A stretch of DNA of 64,000 bases from Thermothielavioides terrestris NRRL 8126 (Eukaryota > Ascomycota > Sordariomycetes > Sordariales > Chaetomiaceae). The stretch lies in the NCBI RefSeq assembly GCF_000226115.1, contig NC_016458.1, forward strand, positions 3,878,001 to 3,942,000. The letters run 5' to 3'. The position numbers and the translations under genes are program-made. Positions 11,910 through 23,868 of this stretch are shown piece by piece (position 1 is the first letter of the stretch; each line of letters starts with the position of its first letter). The notes under the pieces are model-generated. The model ran no database searches. It had not been told where the DNA came from and was given only the letters and a program-made list of their open reading frames with translations.

Positions 11910-12626
11910 ACGCTTTTAGGGAGTAGGTGGCTCTAGAGCTAGAGGAATAAAGCCTTTATATAGAGTGTATAACGTCTCTTTAATCTTTTTAGATATAGTA
12001 GCGTTGTACTTAAAGAGTTGTTTAGTTAGCGAGGAGGCGTAAGAACGAATATTGTAGCTATAATCAGCTATCTTGACTATCGCTTTAGTTTAAACCGTGG
12101 AAGTTAAGTCGAATAGGCGTATTATTAATATATTGATAGTTGACAAAGGCCTAATAAAAGGTTCGTCATTGGGCTAGAGAGAGCGTTTTAATCGCTATTG
12201 GCCGTTGCCGCTATATAAGAAGAACTAGATAGTTGATCAGCTACTACTGTTGGCGATGCTGTCGGCGATCGCCGCTACATAGACTAATCGATCGATGGCT
12301 AAAGATCGTAATCGCTATTAGTAGAACCGCTATACGATCGAGGCTCTTCGACTGAACCGTCGTTCGAAGGTAGGATATCTCTAATATTATCGACCTTATT
12401 AAGTTGCTATACGAAGAAAGTAGGGGTTCAACTGGCTACTGCTATTGGCAAGGCCGCTATATAGACTAGTCGATTGATAACGATAAAAGAAGAAAATAAT
12501 TAGGTCAATGATCTTGGAGTTGTAGCTATTACTTAATGTAGAGAAGTGCTATAGATATATAGAATAATAAGATATAGATTGATAATGGTGGTAGATCGAA
12601 GATCTAGGCGGTAGTGCGCTAAGAAA
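11910..12626 (-). pseudogene. Older element, upstream part of the gag-like frame
   Basis: On the minus strand, about 12130-11910 reads as a coding-like frame with few stops that stays in phase with 8720-8395 after removal of the LINE and one target copy. The remaining part (12131-12626) is degraded sequence in which I see no domain. It belongs to the element the LINE inserted into. Confidence 0.5.
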
Positions 12627-12746
12627 TATATGTCTATAGGGCAGAACATATGTACGTACACCGCTTGCCCGAATGGGCCTAGCGTCGCAAAGTCTGCAAC
12701 GTGGAGCGTAGGGCACCCTTATCTAATCTACGTACATAGACATATA
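12627..12746. repeat. Small inverted-repeat-bounded segment, MITE-like
   Basis: TATATGTCTAT at 12627-12637 is the exact reverse complement of ATAGACATATA at 12736-12746, and a second inverted pair (TATGTACGTA near 12649, TACGTACATA near 12729) is nested inside. The 120-bp interior is non-coding and less RIP-mutated than its surroundings. It could be a short non-autonomous DNA element or a piece of an LTR. Confidence 0.35.
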
Positions 12747-13104
12747 GGTTATATAACCCCCCTGTTCCTCCTACCCTATATCATTAAGCTAAGAAGTGTA
12801 GGTTAGAGAATATAGAAAAGAGGTAAAAACAATCTTCGAAATAGAAAATCATTTTCAAAGAAAATAATCTTTGAATTAGAAAAAAAGTTTAACTTTAAAA
12901 TCCTTCTATAGATCTAAGATATATATAATAGAAAACTAGTATAGTGATTATTTTACTATTAAATATATAACTTATCTAAGTAGTTCTTATATTATATAAT
13001 GATTTTAGCTCTATAATAGTAGTAGTGATCCTTTTTATTGTATAAAGTATATTGTAAGCTAAAAAACTATTTTAGCTTTGGGAAACTATAACAGAGATCA
13101 TTTT
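12747..13104. other. AT-rich tail of the transposon block, no gene seen
   Basis: This is low-GC, low-complexity DNA without a recognisable frame. Base composition changes sharply at about 13,100, where a run of C followed by GC-rich sequence begins. Confidence 0.6.
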
Positions 13105-16100
13105 GCCACCCCCCCTGGCGCGCTAAGGTAGGTAGTGGACGTACTTGGTGGCCGAAGGCCTTAGGCGAAGGCAGGTTTGAGAAAACGCGGAAGACTTGCC
13201 GGCGGAAATGAAGTCTCCCGAGTGGTGCGGGGCAACCGCGCCTCAGGCCAAGACCTGAGAGGTTGTTGCAGACTTCAAAGCAGTGACTGTGCTGTTTACT
13301 ACCTTATTTCCACAGTATGAAAACGCCGGTCTCCGAACCTGTCACGGAGGCTTTGAGCTTCAGCCGTTAGCCCTTGGCCGCCAGAGAAAGCAGAGCCACG
13401 ACCACCATCCAATTGCGCCTCTGGGCTGGGCTCCGTCATGACGGGTTAGCGTGTTTTTCCAGTTTGCGGTGGGGTCTGGACGCCAGGTCCCTGGCCCATC
13501 CCGGGCAAGCTGCCCGGATTGGGAAATTTGACGCAGTGCATTGAGTTGTGGGTTGCGACTTCCGCGCACAACAGGGCACAAGGCGCGGAGGCAGAGAGTC
13601 GCAGGCAGGCACTGCCAAACGGGTGGCTGCTGTCTCGACCAGGAGTTGCTGTTCACTGGCAGGCGGCAGGAGAGAAGGAGGCATCTCAGTGTTGAGTCAG
13701 GTCGTCGACGGGGCTCCACGACCGCGACTCCTCCCCCACTTTTCGGATGCCCGAGCCCCTTGCCTAGGTCGGCCGGTGCCGCAGCTGCCCGCCGGACCAC
13801 CAACGGACCCGGGAGCGCAGTGTCTGGGTGTATTCCGTACACGACGGAAGAAGGTGTATGCACACTAATGTACACAGCACGCTAGGGTTTTCTGTCCCAG
13901 AACTCCGGATCCTTGACCGGTCTGATATGCCGATGTGGGTTCTGTGGGTTGGGGGGCAGGAGTCCTCATCACACGGAACAGGCCTGGCACTCATCACTAT
14001 CCCGTGCACGAACAACACGGTCACACAATGCACGGGCAGTCGGGCGCCCCTTACCACGCCGCCGAGGGCTGCCGGGGTTGATTCACGATTCACCAAAGCC
14101 TAAGCCCATCCGCCAGCCATCCCGGGTTCTCCGGTTGCTGGCCAGCTACCGCAGTGGAAGACAAACTGCTGTGTAGTGGACGGCTCATCTCCACAGTAGG
14201 TCCATTTCCCATCCACAGGCGAACATCAACACCGGTGAGAGGGACCTTTCCCGCTTTTGCCTCTTCGGTCTGATAGATGAGTTATCACGCCGTATACAGT
14301 ATACTAGCACGGGACCTCGACCCCAGCAGAGCCTTTTCGAAATCGGCAGTGCCCCGACAGCTCATCTCATCACAGCTTGTTGAATCAATCCTCGTGGAGA
14401 CGCCGGGTACGGCCCCGACCCAGTTCTGGATTGAGTTCCGGACTGGTTGCCGGGGGCTGGGCTCCGCCTGCGCTCCTTCCTTCCTGTGGGCCGGTTTCGC
14501 TTACGCCCACCCCTGATTCGTGCATCTGGCGGCGAGTTGCCCTTGCCCCCCTGGCGGTCTGCACTACGGAATACGGATTAGCACAGTACACGTCCGTCGA
14601 GGTGAACGCTTCGGCTTCCGCACCCATCAACAAAATTGAACAAGCTACTCCGTACAGGCTTTGGCACTTTCCATGCCCTACTCACAGTAACTACGGAATA
14701 CATCCAACGGGCTTACAGATAACGGAATCGCCAACTGAAGCTGAGCTCATCTACAGATGAGTCCTTCAACCGGGACTTAGTGTAAAAGTAACAGAGGAAA
14801 GGGAAAATTGTCCGTGCCTGACTGTATCGTTAATGACAGGTCAATCTCACCCCTGGCCATCATCGGCTCTTGACACGAGTTATCTCCGTGGGTTAGTTAC
14901 TGCGAAAGCGCAGAGCGGACGCGGTGATTCCACCTCCTCCGCGTCCAAACCACTGTTCAAAGTGCGGGTCGTGAACCGTCACAGACACTCACTCGCATGC
15001 ACTGCTATTTAAGGATATCCCGTTGCAGCTCCCAAAGTCCAGCAGTGGGGGCGGCTTGCTTGTAGTGTAAGTCATGACTCCACATGATTGGAGGACGGAC
15101 CCGCGTGGGCGCAGAAGGGTGGCATTTGAGGTGGCAGCACAGAGCTCGGGCGGAGTGAACAAGCAATTGCTAAGCTCACTGTCAGCCTGCACACACAGCA
15201 GCAGCAACGAGACGCAACCCTGAGCTTGGACAGGGCCGCGAGGCAACACGGCAGTCGCTTGCCCCCCGTGGGCCTGGTATGTGCTGTTACACTATAAGGT
15301 TACTATCTCCAGCTCTCGCTGCTCAGCTTAGTGTACGCCTGGCAAACCGATCATGCAGCAGAGACGGTGCGGAACCCTGGTCTTGCGAAGCCCCCTTCTC
15401 TAAAGGGGAGAAAAGCCGGCTGCCAAGGACTTCGAATCCGCCGACCAAGTTGATTCTTTACATCTCTTCTCCGACTCTTTTTCTCTCGGGAGTTGTGGCT
15501 GGAATCGGTCTCTCCTCCACATTGCCGCTCTCTGTCGGCTGGCTGGTGTTCAGCATGCATTCCTCTCCCAGGCTGTTACTCCGTACACTCCTGTGTACAA
15601 CTATACAAGTGTACGCTGCTGGGAAAGTGGGGTCACCTAGCCAGGCGGGAGGCTTGCCGTCGCCGATCAGCTTCCCAGTGCTGCTCAAGAGCAACGGCGG
15701 GCAGGGCGATCTTGCCGATCTACCACACCTTCCTGAACGATGGAATCTTCCATTCTTGCGTAAGGTAATGGCGGGGCACAGATCATTGCGGGGAAGCTCA
15801 CCGAAACTCAGCAAGCCAGCTGCTGTCGTTGGAACTCCCGTCACATTTTGCAGGCTGCACACACACAACGCAGACGGACGGCGGACGGCGTCGGGTCGCT
15901 CGGCTCCGTCCCAAACCGAAGCGCTCGAGAATAAGCCTTGCCCAGACTCCACCGGTGCCTGTCAATGCGCTCACTGGACAACATACAGAGTACATACTGT
16001 GTGCGCGCCAGCCAGTCTTTTGGAACACGATCACAGTACGCCAGCGACTGATCAGTTGGTAGGTAGGTACTTATCTAGCTGTGGAGGCTTCAGGCGAGAC

Positions 16101-19100
16101 GCCGCTCACAAAATGCGGAACAATGGCGCAGAGCGGTCAGCCGGGACCACGAATTACTGTGCTGTGTTAACGTAGTTTGTGATACCCGCCTGACGCTGAC
16201 TGACTGACTGATGATCATCATAGGCACAACTCTCGCTGACTGGCTTGAAACGGGCGGTAAGTTGGTGACATTGGAGGCCCAGGATCATGCCTCATCGCCA
16301 CCTCTTTCTGACCGACACCGGCCTGTGCGTCTTGCCGCCCGTCAGTGGGCGGGCGGATGCAGGCGCGGCGGCCCCTCCAACTGTGGTTTGTCGTCTTCGG
16401 CGGCCGGCCGCGAGCCGCGATGCACGGGGAGCTGAAAGCTGACCAGCATAGAACCCGAGTGCAACCTCACCACGGGGGGGGGGGGAGGAGATGGGTTGCT
16501 CGCGCACTGACATCCAAGCGGTCTGTCATTCCGTCCATGCCGTCATCACCTCTCTTGCAAGCGGCGTATCGCTTCGTACGCAGAGACCGCGCCTCAGTCA
16601 TGATGAGGTTTTCCAGTATCTCAACTGCCATGGAGCGCCCACCTTCAGGGGGGTGGGGGGAAGGCGGGAAATTGCGACCCCTTCTGGTTCCTGGTGGCCA
16701 CGTGTTGGTGGAGGGGGCCCTGGCCCAACTCCTTCCCAAGGCCCCGGCCCCTCGCCATGCAAGCTGGGTGCCGTGTATCCGCGGGCCGAGGAGGTACTTC
16801 GCGGTACCTGGGGCGCCACCCCGGCTCTCTGTGGTCCAGCACCCAAAGAAAGGGGAGGGCGGGCTTCCCGACAGGGCAGCATCCCTGCGGCGGATCCGCT
16901 CAGATCGTTCTCCGAACAGTGCGCGAGCAAGAGAACGACCTACCCTCCACCAGCTGAGTGGTTGCACTGCAGGGCAAGCACAGTGTTGCCACTGCAAGCG
17001 GCAGAGATGCAAGATGTGGAATGCAAGTCTTCAGCACATACCCCGTATTCCGTACTAACTCAGGTAGTTTACAGTAAGTACTCAGTCAGCCCGGCACCAG
17101 GTTTCCTCAGAAGTTTCGGGTTTCAGCAGTGGTCGGACCCGGAGCACGAGCCGGTCGCAGCTCCCGGTGCCGACGTGTGGGGGAACAAATCAAGGCTCAT
17201 CTCGCTCGTTCCCGGTTTTTGATGCGCAGTACTCCGTAACTAACTCATTAATCCTGCGATTTTGAGCCGCCTCGACTGTCAACCTTGAGGTCCGGATCTT
17301 ACCGGCTCTCATGATACACTATACCCGCGCCCAGTTAACGTTAACGCCAACACCAACTACTGTGCACTGTGTAACGCAAGGGCCAAGCCCTGCATCTCAG
17401 GGTTGGCACAAGCTCTCCGGAACTTGAGCTCCAACGACTCTCGTTCCTGCAGCGGGGTCGGACCAGAAAAAGGGGGAGTCGGTGCAGCGTGGCTGAGCAG
17501 GACGGTTTTTCCCGTCGCGCCAATCTCGCTTGGGATGTTTCTTGTCCGCCTGCTCCCCGAGACAAGCCCCCCACGCCCTCCCGAGGCTGGACGCTGTGGC
17601 TGCTCGCATTGCTTCTGGCTTTGATTGAGTCGTCTCTCAAATCTCGTCGTCGCGAGAGAGGCGAGAGAAAAGGGGGATACGGACTTGGTCACGAGGGACC
17701 CCGGCTAGTTATGTGGCTGCGGGCTCTCCTCGCTGTGTCTCTCTCACGTTCACTAACTACAGCAAGCGCACCCGGCGAGTCAGGTCTGCAGGAACGGAAC
17801 GCGTCCTAGCCCGTACCTAGCGTTACGCAAGTCGCCGACTACTTCTGCGGTTGTCTGCGGTGGCAGCAGGATCCCATGCATGCGCCCGCAACCCCCCAGG
17901 CACAGAGAGAGAAAAAGAGAGCAACCGCACCGTAAACTGATAACGTTGGTTACTTGAGTGGGCGCTTCACCAGCAGTATACCCACCTCCCTCCTCCTTCG
18001 TCATTGGGTTCCACGGTGTCTGCCTCTGGAGGAGGAGTGGGATCTCGCAGTGTGCGTCTCGGGTCGGTCGTCGCCATGCGCTTGGCTGCGTCCCTCATCT
18101 CGCTAGGCCGCTTTCTCCGACGCGATGCGCCGGATGGGGGAGGGGCAGGGCGTTGTGCAGACTCAGCTGTGTGTCGTGTAGTTATTGTATACAGTGTCAA
18201 GGTAGGCAGAGGCGTGTTGTTGCACTCTCGCTGTGCGCCCTATGGAGGGAGAGAGCGCACCCGTGATCGGGCGGACGCGCGGGTGGCTTGCCATGTCCCG
18301 AGTTCCCGGTCCACGAGGATCGGTTCTGCGAGGCCTGCTTGTGTTTGGGTTACGAATCTGCGTCGGACATGGTTGCATAATGTCCGCCGTCAAGAGACAG
18401 TGGTCGAGAAAGGTTTGGGACACAAATCCGCCGCTCACGTCCCAGCCCTCCCCAGCCCTAGCCCCAGGCGAGCTGGGCCAGGCCTCCCTACGCTAGCCTA
18501 GGCCAGCCTCACCTGAGCATAAAAATCCATCAGCTTCTGCGAGGGGGAAAAAGCCATCTTTGCCACCGCGGTGCTTTGATTGGCACAAGCAAACCTGCGG
18601 CGGCAGCGAACACGAGAACGCAGCATTGCCGGGGCCGTTTTGGCCTAGATGTACGATGGAAAGGCTTGAACGGCGCAGCGGGCCTGGGCTCTTCCTCGAA
18701 CAAGTCCCTCCGCGTTTCCGGGGTCCTTGTGGTCCTTGTGGGCGGGGATACCCAGCGAGTTTTCCATCGACAGCGAAGCAGGCAGGCATAAAGTCAGCCC
18801 GTTCTAGAACGAAGGCTGGAAAAGACGTTTCAGCTCAGACGGGTGGGCCGGCTAGCTTGCTGCGGGGAAGGTTTCTTCAACTGGGACGAATCGAACGAGA
18901 GGCACTTGCAGCCGGAGCCGGGGGGAGAGGGGGTCACGCATCGGCGGTGCGCAGCCGGTCCAGGCCAGCGGGTGGGCGGTGATGTGTGGTTGACGCCACG
19001 ACACTTGGGACCTAGCCCGGCTCCGCATATTGCCGGGCCCACAGCAACCACAAATCGCCATGTGCCGAACTCCTCTGCGGGCTACGGCGTGTCTAGAACT

Positions 19101-19786
19101 TCCCCAGTCTTTTGCTCGCGTTGCGTTGGGCTCGTCGGGGACCTTTTGCTAGGCTGTCCCGGACTTGGCTGATGCGCGCTGGAGCTAGCTAGGCCAACAG
19201 TATCTGGATGGAGGACGAGACATCCCCGACACACACGCCCGGCCGTGTGCGGGCTCGAAGACTGTAAGTGGCGTCAGCGGTGGTGACCGAAACCGAGACA
19301 TCGGAGACCAGCTGAAGGGCGAATGAAACCGGAGCCGGGACGGAAGCGGCAGGTGAGAGAGCCTGCGGTTGCCGCGGCCCCCATGGGCCATGGGGCCAGG
19401 AGGTCAGCGTGACACACCCAACGGCAGGAAGAGCTGTCGAGCAGCGCAAACCATGGTTATACGACATAGCATGCATTCTTCGATGCGCGGGTCTAGCTCG
19501 AGTCTGACCTCATCCTGCCGGTGTCCAACAAGAGGTTAACAAGATCAGCTTGACCATAGTACGAAAGCGCTCTATACGCTGACCTCCTTCTATCACGGGT
19601 GGCAACTAGAACCGGATGGCAGGGACATCTAGCCAAAAAAAAAAAAAAAAGTGCATCCCTCCTAGTGTGCTTGCCCTGTCTCCCCAACCTCTAAGGCCAT
19701 CATTACCGAATCACTCTGGCCCCCCAACTTTCTCTTTTCCCCGAACCCCCATATCCAAGCCCCCACCATACCCCCCTCCCCCTCTC
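13105..19786. other. Gene-free GC-rich interval next to the transposon block
   Basis: Several frames of 200-300 codons occur on both strands here, but they overlap each other in different frames, lack family resemblance, contain rare residue mixes (Cys, Trp and Arg-rich) and show no codon bias, so I treat them as chance frames in GC-rich DNA. The interval holds several copies of the motif TA(C/T)TCCGTAC (13831, 14646, 15577, 17046), a poly-G tract near 16471 and a poly-A tract near 19635. No tRNA or other RNA gene was recognised. Confidence 0.6.
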
Positions 19787-20882
19787 TCACCCCCTTCCCC
19801 CCACCACCAACGCATTCCGAATCTCCAACCTTACCCTCCCTCCCTCCTCTCCGTCCCCCTCCCCCGCCGAGGAGGGCAGCAGCCTCACGGACGCGAGGTC
19901 GCGCACGACCCAGTCGGGCCCGGCCGCCAGCACCTGCTCGGCCGTGTGGCTGGTGACGACGGCCAGCACGGCGCAGCCGGCGGCCTTGCCGGCGCGGATG
20001 CCGGCGGGGCTGTCCTCGAGCACGAGCACGCGCCGGTCGGCGCCCGCGAGCCCCAGCCGCTCGCGGCCCAGCCGGTAGCACGCCGGGTCGGGCTTGCCGG
20101 CCGCGACCGACTCGGCCGTCACGAGGTGTGCTGGTGTGGGTAGGTTGAGGACTTGGAGCCACTGGTTTGTGATTGACTTTTAGCCATTTTTTATTTATTT
20201 TTTTTTTTTCTTTTCTTCCGAAGTGGGGAGGGAAGAGAGAACGGAACAGGTGAAAACAGAAGAAAGGGGGGGTGGACTTACCCCGGTTACGAGGGGCACG
20301 GTGCCCGAGGTGACGATCGTCCAGGGTGCGCTGCGCGCGATCAGGCCTTCCAGGAGGGACCGCGCGCCGGGGATCTCGACGGCATCGGCGCCGTACAGCT
20401 TGGGCAGTTGACTCTCCATGTGTTGGACATCTGCGGCGTTGGGCGGTAACGATGATGCCGCTGTTTAGCTGCCTCGGACGGTACGCGAGCAAGAGGATAC
20501 CTGAGCACTCACATTCCGGGGTGGCCTTCTCAGGGGCTATGATCTGGAGGGTGTCGATGCTCCGCCGGCCGTGCGAGGTCCTGGGGACGATGGGTCAGCT
20601 CACCTGCACAGAGGGAGAGAAAGAGGGAGAGAGATTGCCCTCACTGCAGGATGACCTCGGGGTCGACGCCTATCTCCTTGCCGATACTAGGGGCTTCTTA
20701 GTTGCCGACTCGCTCATATAGACCCTCACGCCGAGCCAGAGAGTCACTCACGCGTGCCAGTGCTTGACCACGGCATCGGTTGAATCGATGATGGTGCCGT
20801 CCATGTCGAACAGCAGGCCGTCGAAGGCGACAACCTCAGGCGGCGCCGAGAAGGCGGGTTCCGCTGGCTCCGTGCTGCCCAT
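19787..20882 (-). CDS. GPP1: DL-glycerol-3-phosphate phosphatase, GPP1/HOR2 type (HAD superfamily)
   Basis: Predicted exons, minus strand: 20882-20752, 20686-20645, 20580-20513, 20430-20282 and 20161-19787, giving 254 residues in phase, close to the 250 of yeast Gpp1. The four HAD motifs are present: DMDGT at residues 26-30 (nucleophile Asp26, acid Asp28), the TSGT Thr/Ser motif, Lys in GKPDP, and LEDSPAG with the metal-binding Asp. All introns are GT-AG, 64-120 bp. Family enzymes dephosphorylate glycerol-3-phosphate to glycerol in the cytosol, supporting osmotic adaptation, and some members act on 2-deoxyglucose-6-phosphate, which cannot be excluded here. It is divergent from the GTPase gene at 21709. 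The first ATG was chosen because it opens directly before the HAD domain; the last 20 residues are Gly/Arg-rich and not conserved in the family. Confidence 0.85.
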
Positions 20883-21708
20883 TATTTTCACAGCGACTCT
20901 CGAGTGCTGTTGATAGTAATATATATGAGAGAATAAATATCCCCTCGTTTTCGGGGTACGTCAGATCAATGAGCGGCGGAGGACGGATACCCTGAGTAGT
21001 ACCCCAGCAGCTACAGCTTGGAACTAGCAAGACGGTAGGCAGTGTTCTTGATGTTCTGCAATGCTTGCGCCGAAATGAGCTTGTGCAGATGTATTACTTC
21101 AAAGCACTGGGTTTGAAGCTCGGTGATGGTAGCACTGCCGACGGAGCGGGCCGGCACCAGGTCGGAGTCTCCTCAAACAGAAAAAGCCGGTCTTGGGCGC
21201 CGGAGGAAGCGGAGCTGCCCGACTTGCCATGCGTCACCCTCCCCGAGGTACTGTGTAAAATTTACCTGAACAGACACAGCACCTGCCATACCGTACTTGG
21301 CAGTATTCCGTACATAGTACGGAACACATCCGTTCTAATCCTCATCCAAAAGGCGGGCTGCTCCAATCGGCCCGTTCTTAGCTGGGTCCGCGAAGCCGGG
21401 TCGCCGTCCCATGTGCTGTTGACCTGAAAATTAAGTGGACGGAATCCCAGCCACGCTTCAATTGTGCGTGTCTGGGGGAGGGAGAGGGGCACTGTGGGGT
21501 GCTGGCTGATAAGGAGCTTATCGAGGCGGTGAGTATGGGCACTACTTTTCAACCGCTGAGGTCCACAGTAATTTTTCGAGCTGGTGCTGAACAGAATAAC
21601 GTGAGCTGATATCAACCGCCAAAAAGCGTCTCGTTAGACCGTTAGAGAGGAGAGAGCACAAATTGCAGCCCGCACCCGAGGACCACGCAAAGAAGGGAGC
21701 GAGCGACA
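20883..21708. promoter_or_regulatory. Divergent intergenic region between the GPP1-like and NUG1 genes
   Basis: The 826-bp region must hold both promoters. It contains an inverted pair of the dispersed motif (TATTCCGTAC at 21304-21313, GTACGGAA at 21318-21325). No clear TATA box was identified. Confidence 0.5.
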
Positions 21709-23489
21709 ATGGCCGGGACAATAAACAAACCAAAGAGTCAGCCTCCCCCCGTTCTCCAATCCACCCCGTCTCAACCCCAGCCCCGCCCCGTCCACTGACT
21801 GACACACCCGCAGAGCCCAAGTCCAAGCGGATGCCGGTGCGCCTGCGCCACAAGATCGAGAAGGCGTCGGCTGCGAAGCAGCGCAAGGCCCGCAAGCTCG
21901 CCAAGAAGAACCCGGAATGGCGCAGCAAGCTGAAGAAGGACCCCGGCATCCCGAACTTATTCCCCTACAAGGAGAAGCTGCTGCACCAGATCGAGGAGGA
22001 CCGCGCCCGGAGGAAAGAGGAGCAACAGCGCCGCCGCGAGCTCGCCAAGGCCGCCAGCACCGCCCAGACCGAGAAGAATGAGGGCGATGAGGACATGGGC
22101 GACGATGGCGTGGCTGAGGATGTTGAGGCCAGCGACGTGGATGATGCTATGGACGAGGATGTCGGCGACGTCGACGAATCGAACCCGCTGGCCGCCCTCA
22201 TCGCCAGCGCCAAGAAGGCCGCCGAGCAGTACGAGAAAGAGCTGCAAAGCGGCGACGAGATGGATGACGACGATGACGAAGACGACGACAGCGAGGATGG
22301 GACGGAGGCCGGCGTCATCGAAGTGCCCGGCGGCGCCTCGTCCCGCAAGGCGTACGACAAGGTCTTCAAGCAGGTAGTCGAGCAGGCCGACGTCATCCTC
22401 TATGTGCTGGACGCCCGCGACCCCGAAGGCACGCGCTCGCGCGACGTCGAGCGGTCCGTCATGGCTGCCGCGGGCGGCGGCAAGCGCCTCATCCTGATCC
22501 TCAACAAGGTCGACCTGATCCCGCCGCCCGTCCTGCGCGGCTGGCTCGCCCACCTGCGCCGCTTCTTCCCCACCCTCCCGCTGCGCGCCTCCGGGCCGGC
22601 GCCCAACGCCCACACCTTCAACCACCGCGACATCACGGTGCAGAGCACCAGCGCCGCCCTCTTCCGCGCGCTCAAGTCGTACGCCGCCTCGCGCGACCTC
22701 AAGCGCGCCATCTCGGTCGGCGTCATCGGCTACCCGAACGTCGGCAAGTCCAGCATCATCAACGCGCTCCTCGCCCGCCTCGGCGGCGGACGCAGCCAGC
22801 GCGCCGCCTGCCCCGCCGGCGCCGAAGCCGGCGTGACCACCTCCATCCGCGCCGTCAAGCTCGACAGCAAGCTCACCCTGCTCGACTCCCCGGGGATCGT
22901 CTTCCCCTCCACCACCTCCGGGACGACCACAGCAACAACAACAACAACACCAACAGCCTTCATCCCCAAGAACCCCACCGAAGCGCACGCCCACCTCGTC
23001 CTGCTGAACGCCATTCCGCCCAAGCAGATCGGCGACCCGGTCCCGGCCGTCAGCCTGCTGCTCAGGCGCCTCTCGGCCGCGCCCGACCTCATGGACCGCC
23101 TGGCCCGGCTCTACGACCTGCCGCCGCTGCTGGCCCACCCGGACAGCGGCGACGCCACCACCGACTTCCTCGTCCAGGTCGCCCGCCGGCGCGGCCGCCT
23201 CGGCCGCGGCGGCGTGCCCAACCTCGCCGCCGCCGCCATGACCGTCCTGACCGACTGGCGCGACGGCCGGATCCAGGGCTGGGCCGAGCCGCCCCCGCCC
23301 GCGCCGGCTACTGCTGCTGCTGCTGCTGGTGCGGGTGGTGATGGGAAGGCGGTGGTGGGAGGCAGGATTGCTGACGAGGAGGTCATGCCCGATCAGAAGG
23401 TCATTGTGACTGAGTGGGCGAAGGAGTTCAAGCTTGAAGGGTTGTGGGGGGACGAGGGGGAGGCGGCGAATGATGTTGAGATGCAATAG
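21709..23489 (+). CDS. NUG1: Nucleolar GTPase of 60S ribosome biogenesis, NUG1/nucleostemin family
   Basis: Predicted exons are 21709-21736 and 21814-23489, giving 567 residues. The N-terminus is Lys/Arg-rich and matches the Nug1/GNL3 coiled-coil start (KDPGIPNLFPYKEKLL). An acidic linker at about residues 140-195 precedes a circularly permuted GTPase domain: NKVD (G4) near residue 240 comes before GYPNVGKSS (G1, P-loop) near 315 and DSPG (G3) near 367, the hallmark of the YlqF/YawG family. Nug1 works in the nucleolus/nucleus in maturation and export of pre-60S particles. The intron donor is GTCAGC rather than the usual GTRNGT; it was chosen because it joins an ATG exon to the conserved PKSKR segment in phase, with a CTGAC branch site before the CAG acceptor. 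A Thr-rich insert coded by ACA repeats lies after the DSPG motif. The gene is convergent with the nuclease gene downstream. Confidence 0.9.
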
Positions 23490-23868
23490 TGTCTTTGATA
23501 TCTATATGCTCGGTTGGTGGAGAAGGGGGTGGTAGGTAGTGGTGATGCTGTTTTTTTCTTTTATTGGGTTGAGCGTCCGCCCGCTTCTGCGCCGGCCATA
23601 GTATTTATTTACCTGGGCTGTTGGTTTTACTCTCGAGGCGTTGAGGAGTCAAAAAAAGGGGCAGGTATCGTAGACAGGTTACATGATTCACGCACACACG
23701 ATCATGGCAATTTCGAGCGATTCATTCCGTATGCGGGGGGACATGCAATGCCATGCTGGCTTCATTGGCCACCATCTTTTCATCATCTTTTGATTTCCTG
23801 CGGGAGTCGTAGCACCGAACAAAGCCATCCATCCAATTCTCCGTTACTTCCAGCAGGCGCTGGCCCCC
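23490..23868. other. Convergent 3' region between NUG1 and DIS3
   Basis: These 379 bp between two converging stop codons should contain both 3' untranslated regions and polyadenylation sites. No further gene is visible. Confidence 0.6.

Noticed and set aside
1..13100. Horizontal transfer or organellar origin of the AT-rich block
   Set aside because: Composition is explained by RIP of retrotransposons with recognisable LTR and LINE structure; no organellar genes are present.
15360..15450. Possible tRNA from a TTCGAATCC box near 15430
   Set aside because: No matching A box or foldable cloverleaf was found upstream.
15279..16175. 298-codon open frame on the plus strand
   Set aside because: It overlaps equally long frames on the other strand, has no domain or codon bias and is rich in Cys, Ser and Arg as expected from chance translation of GC-rich non-coding DNA.
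16345..17222. Overlapping open frames of 237 and 243 codons plus a 181-codon antisense frame
   Set aside because: Several frames are open over the same bases, the translation is low-complexity, and none resembles a family.
21957..23486. 509-codon minus-strand frame opposite NUG1
   Set aside because: It is the mirror of a GC3-rich gene; the sense strand encodes all GTPase motifs, so the antisense frame is an artefact.
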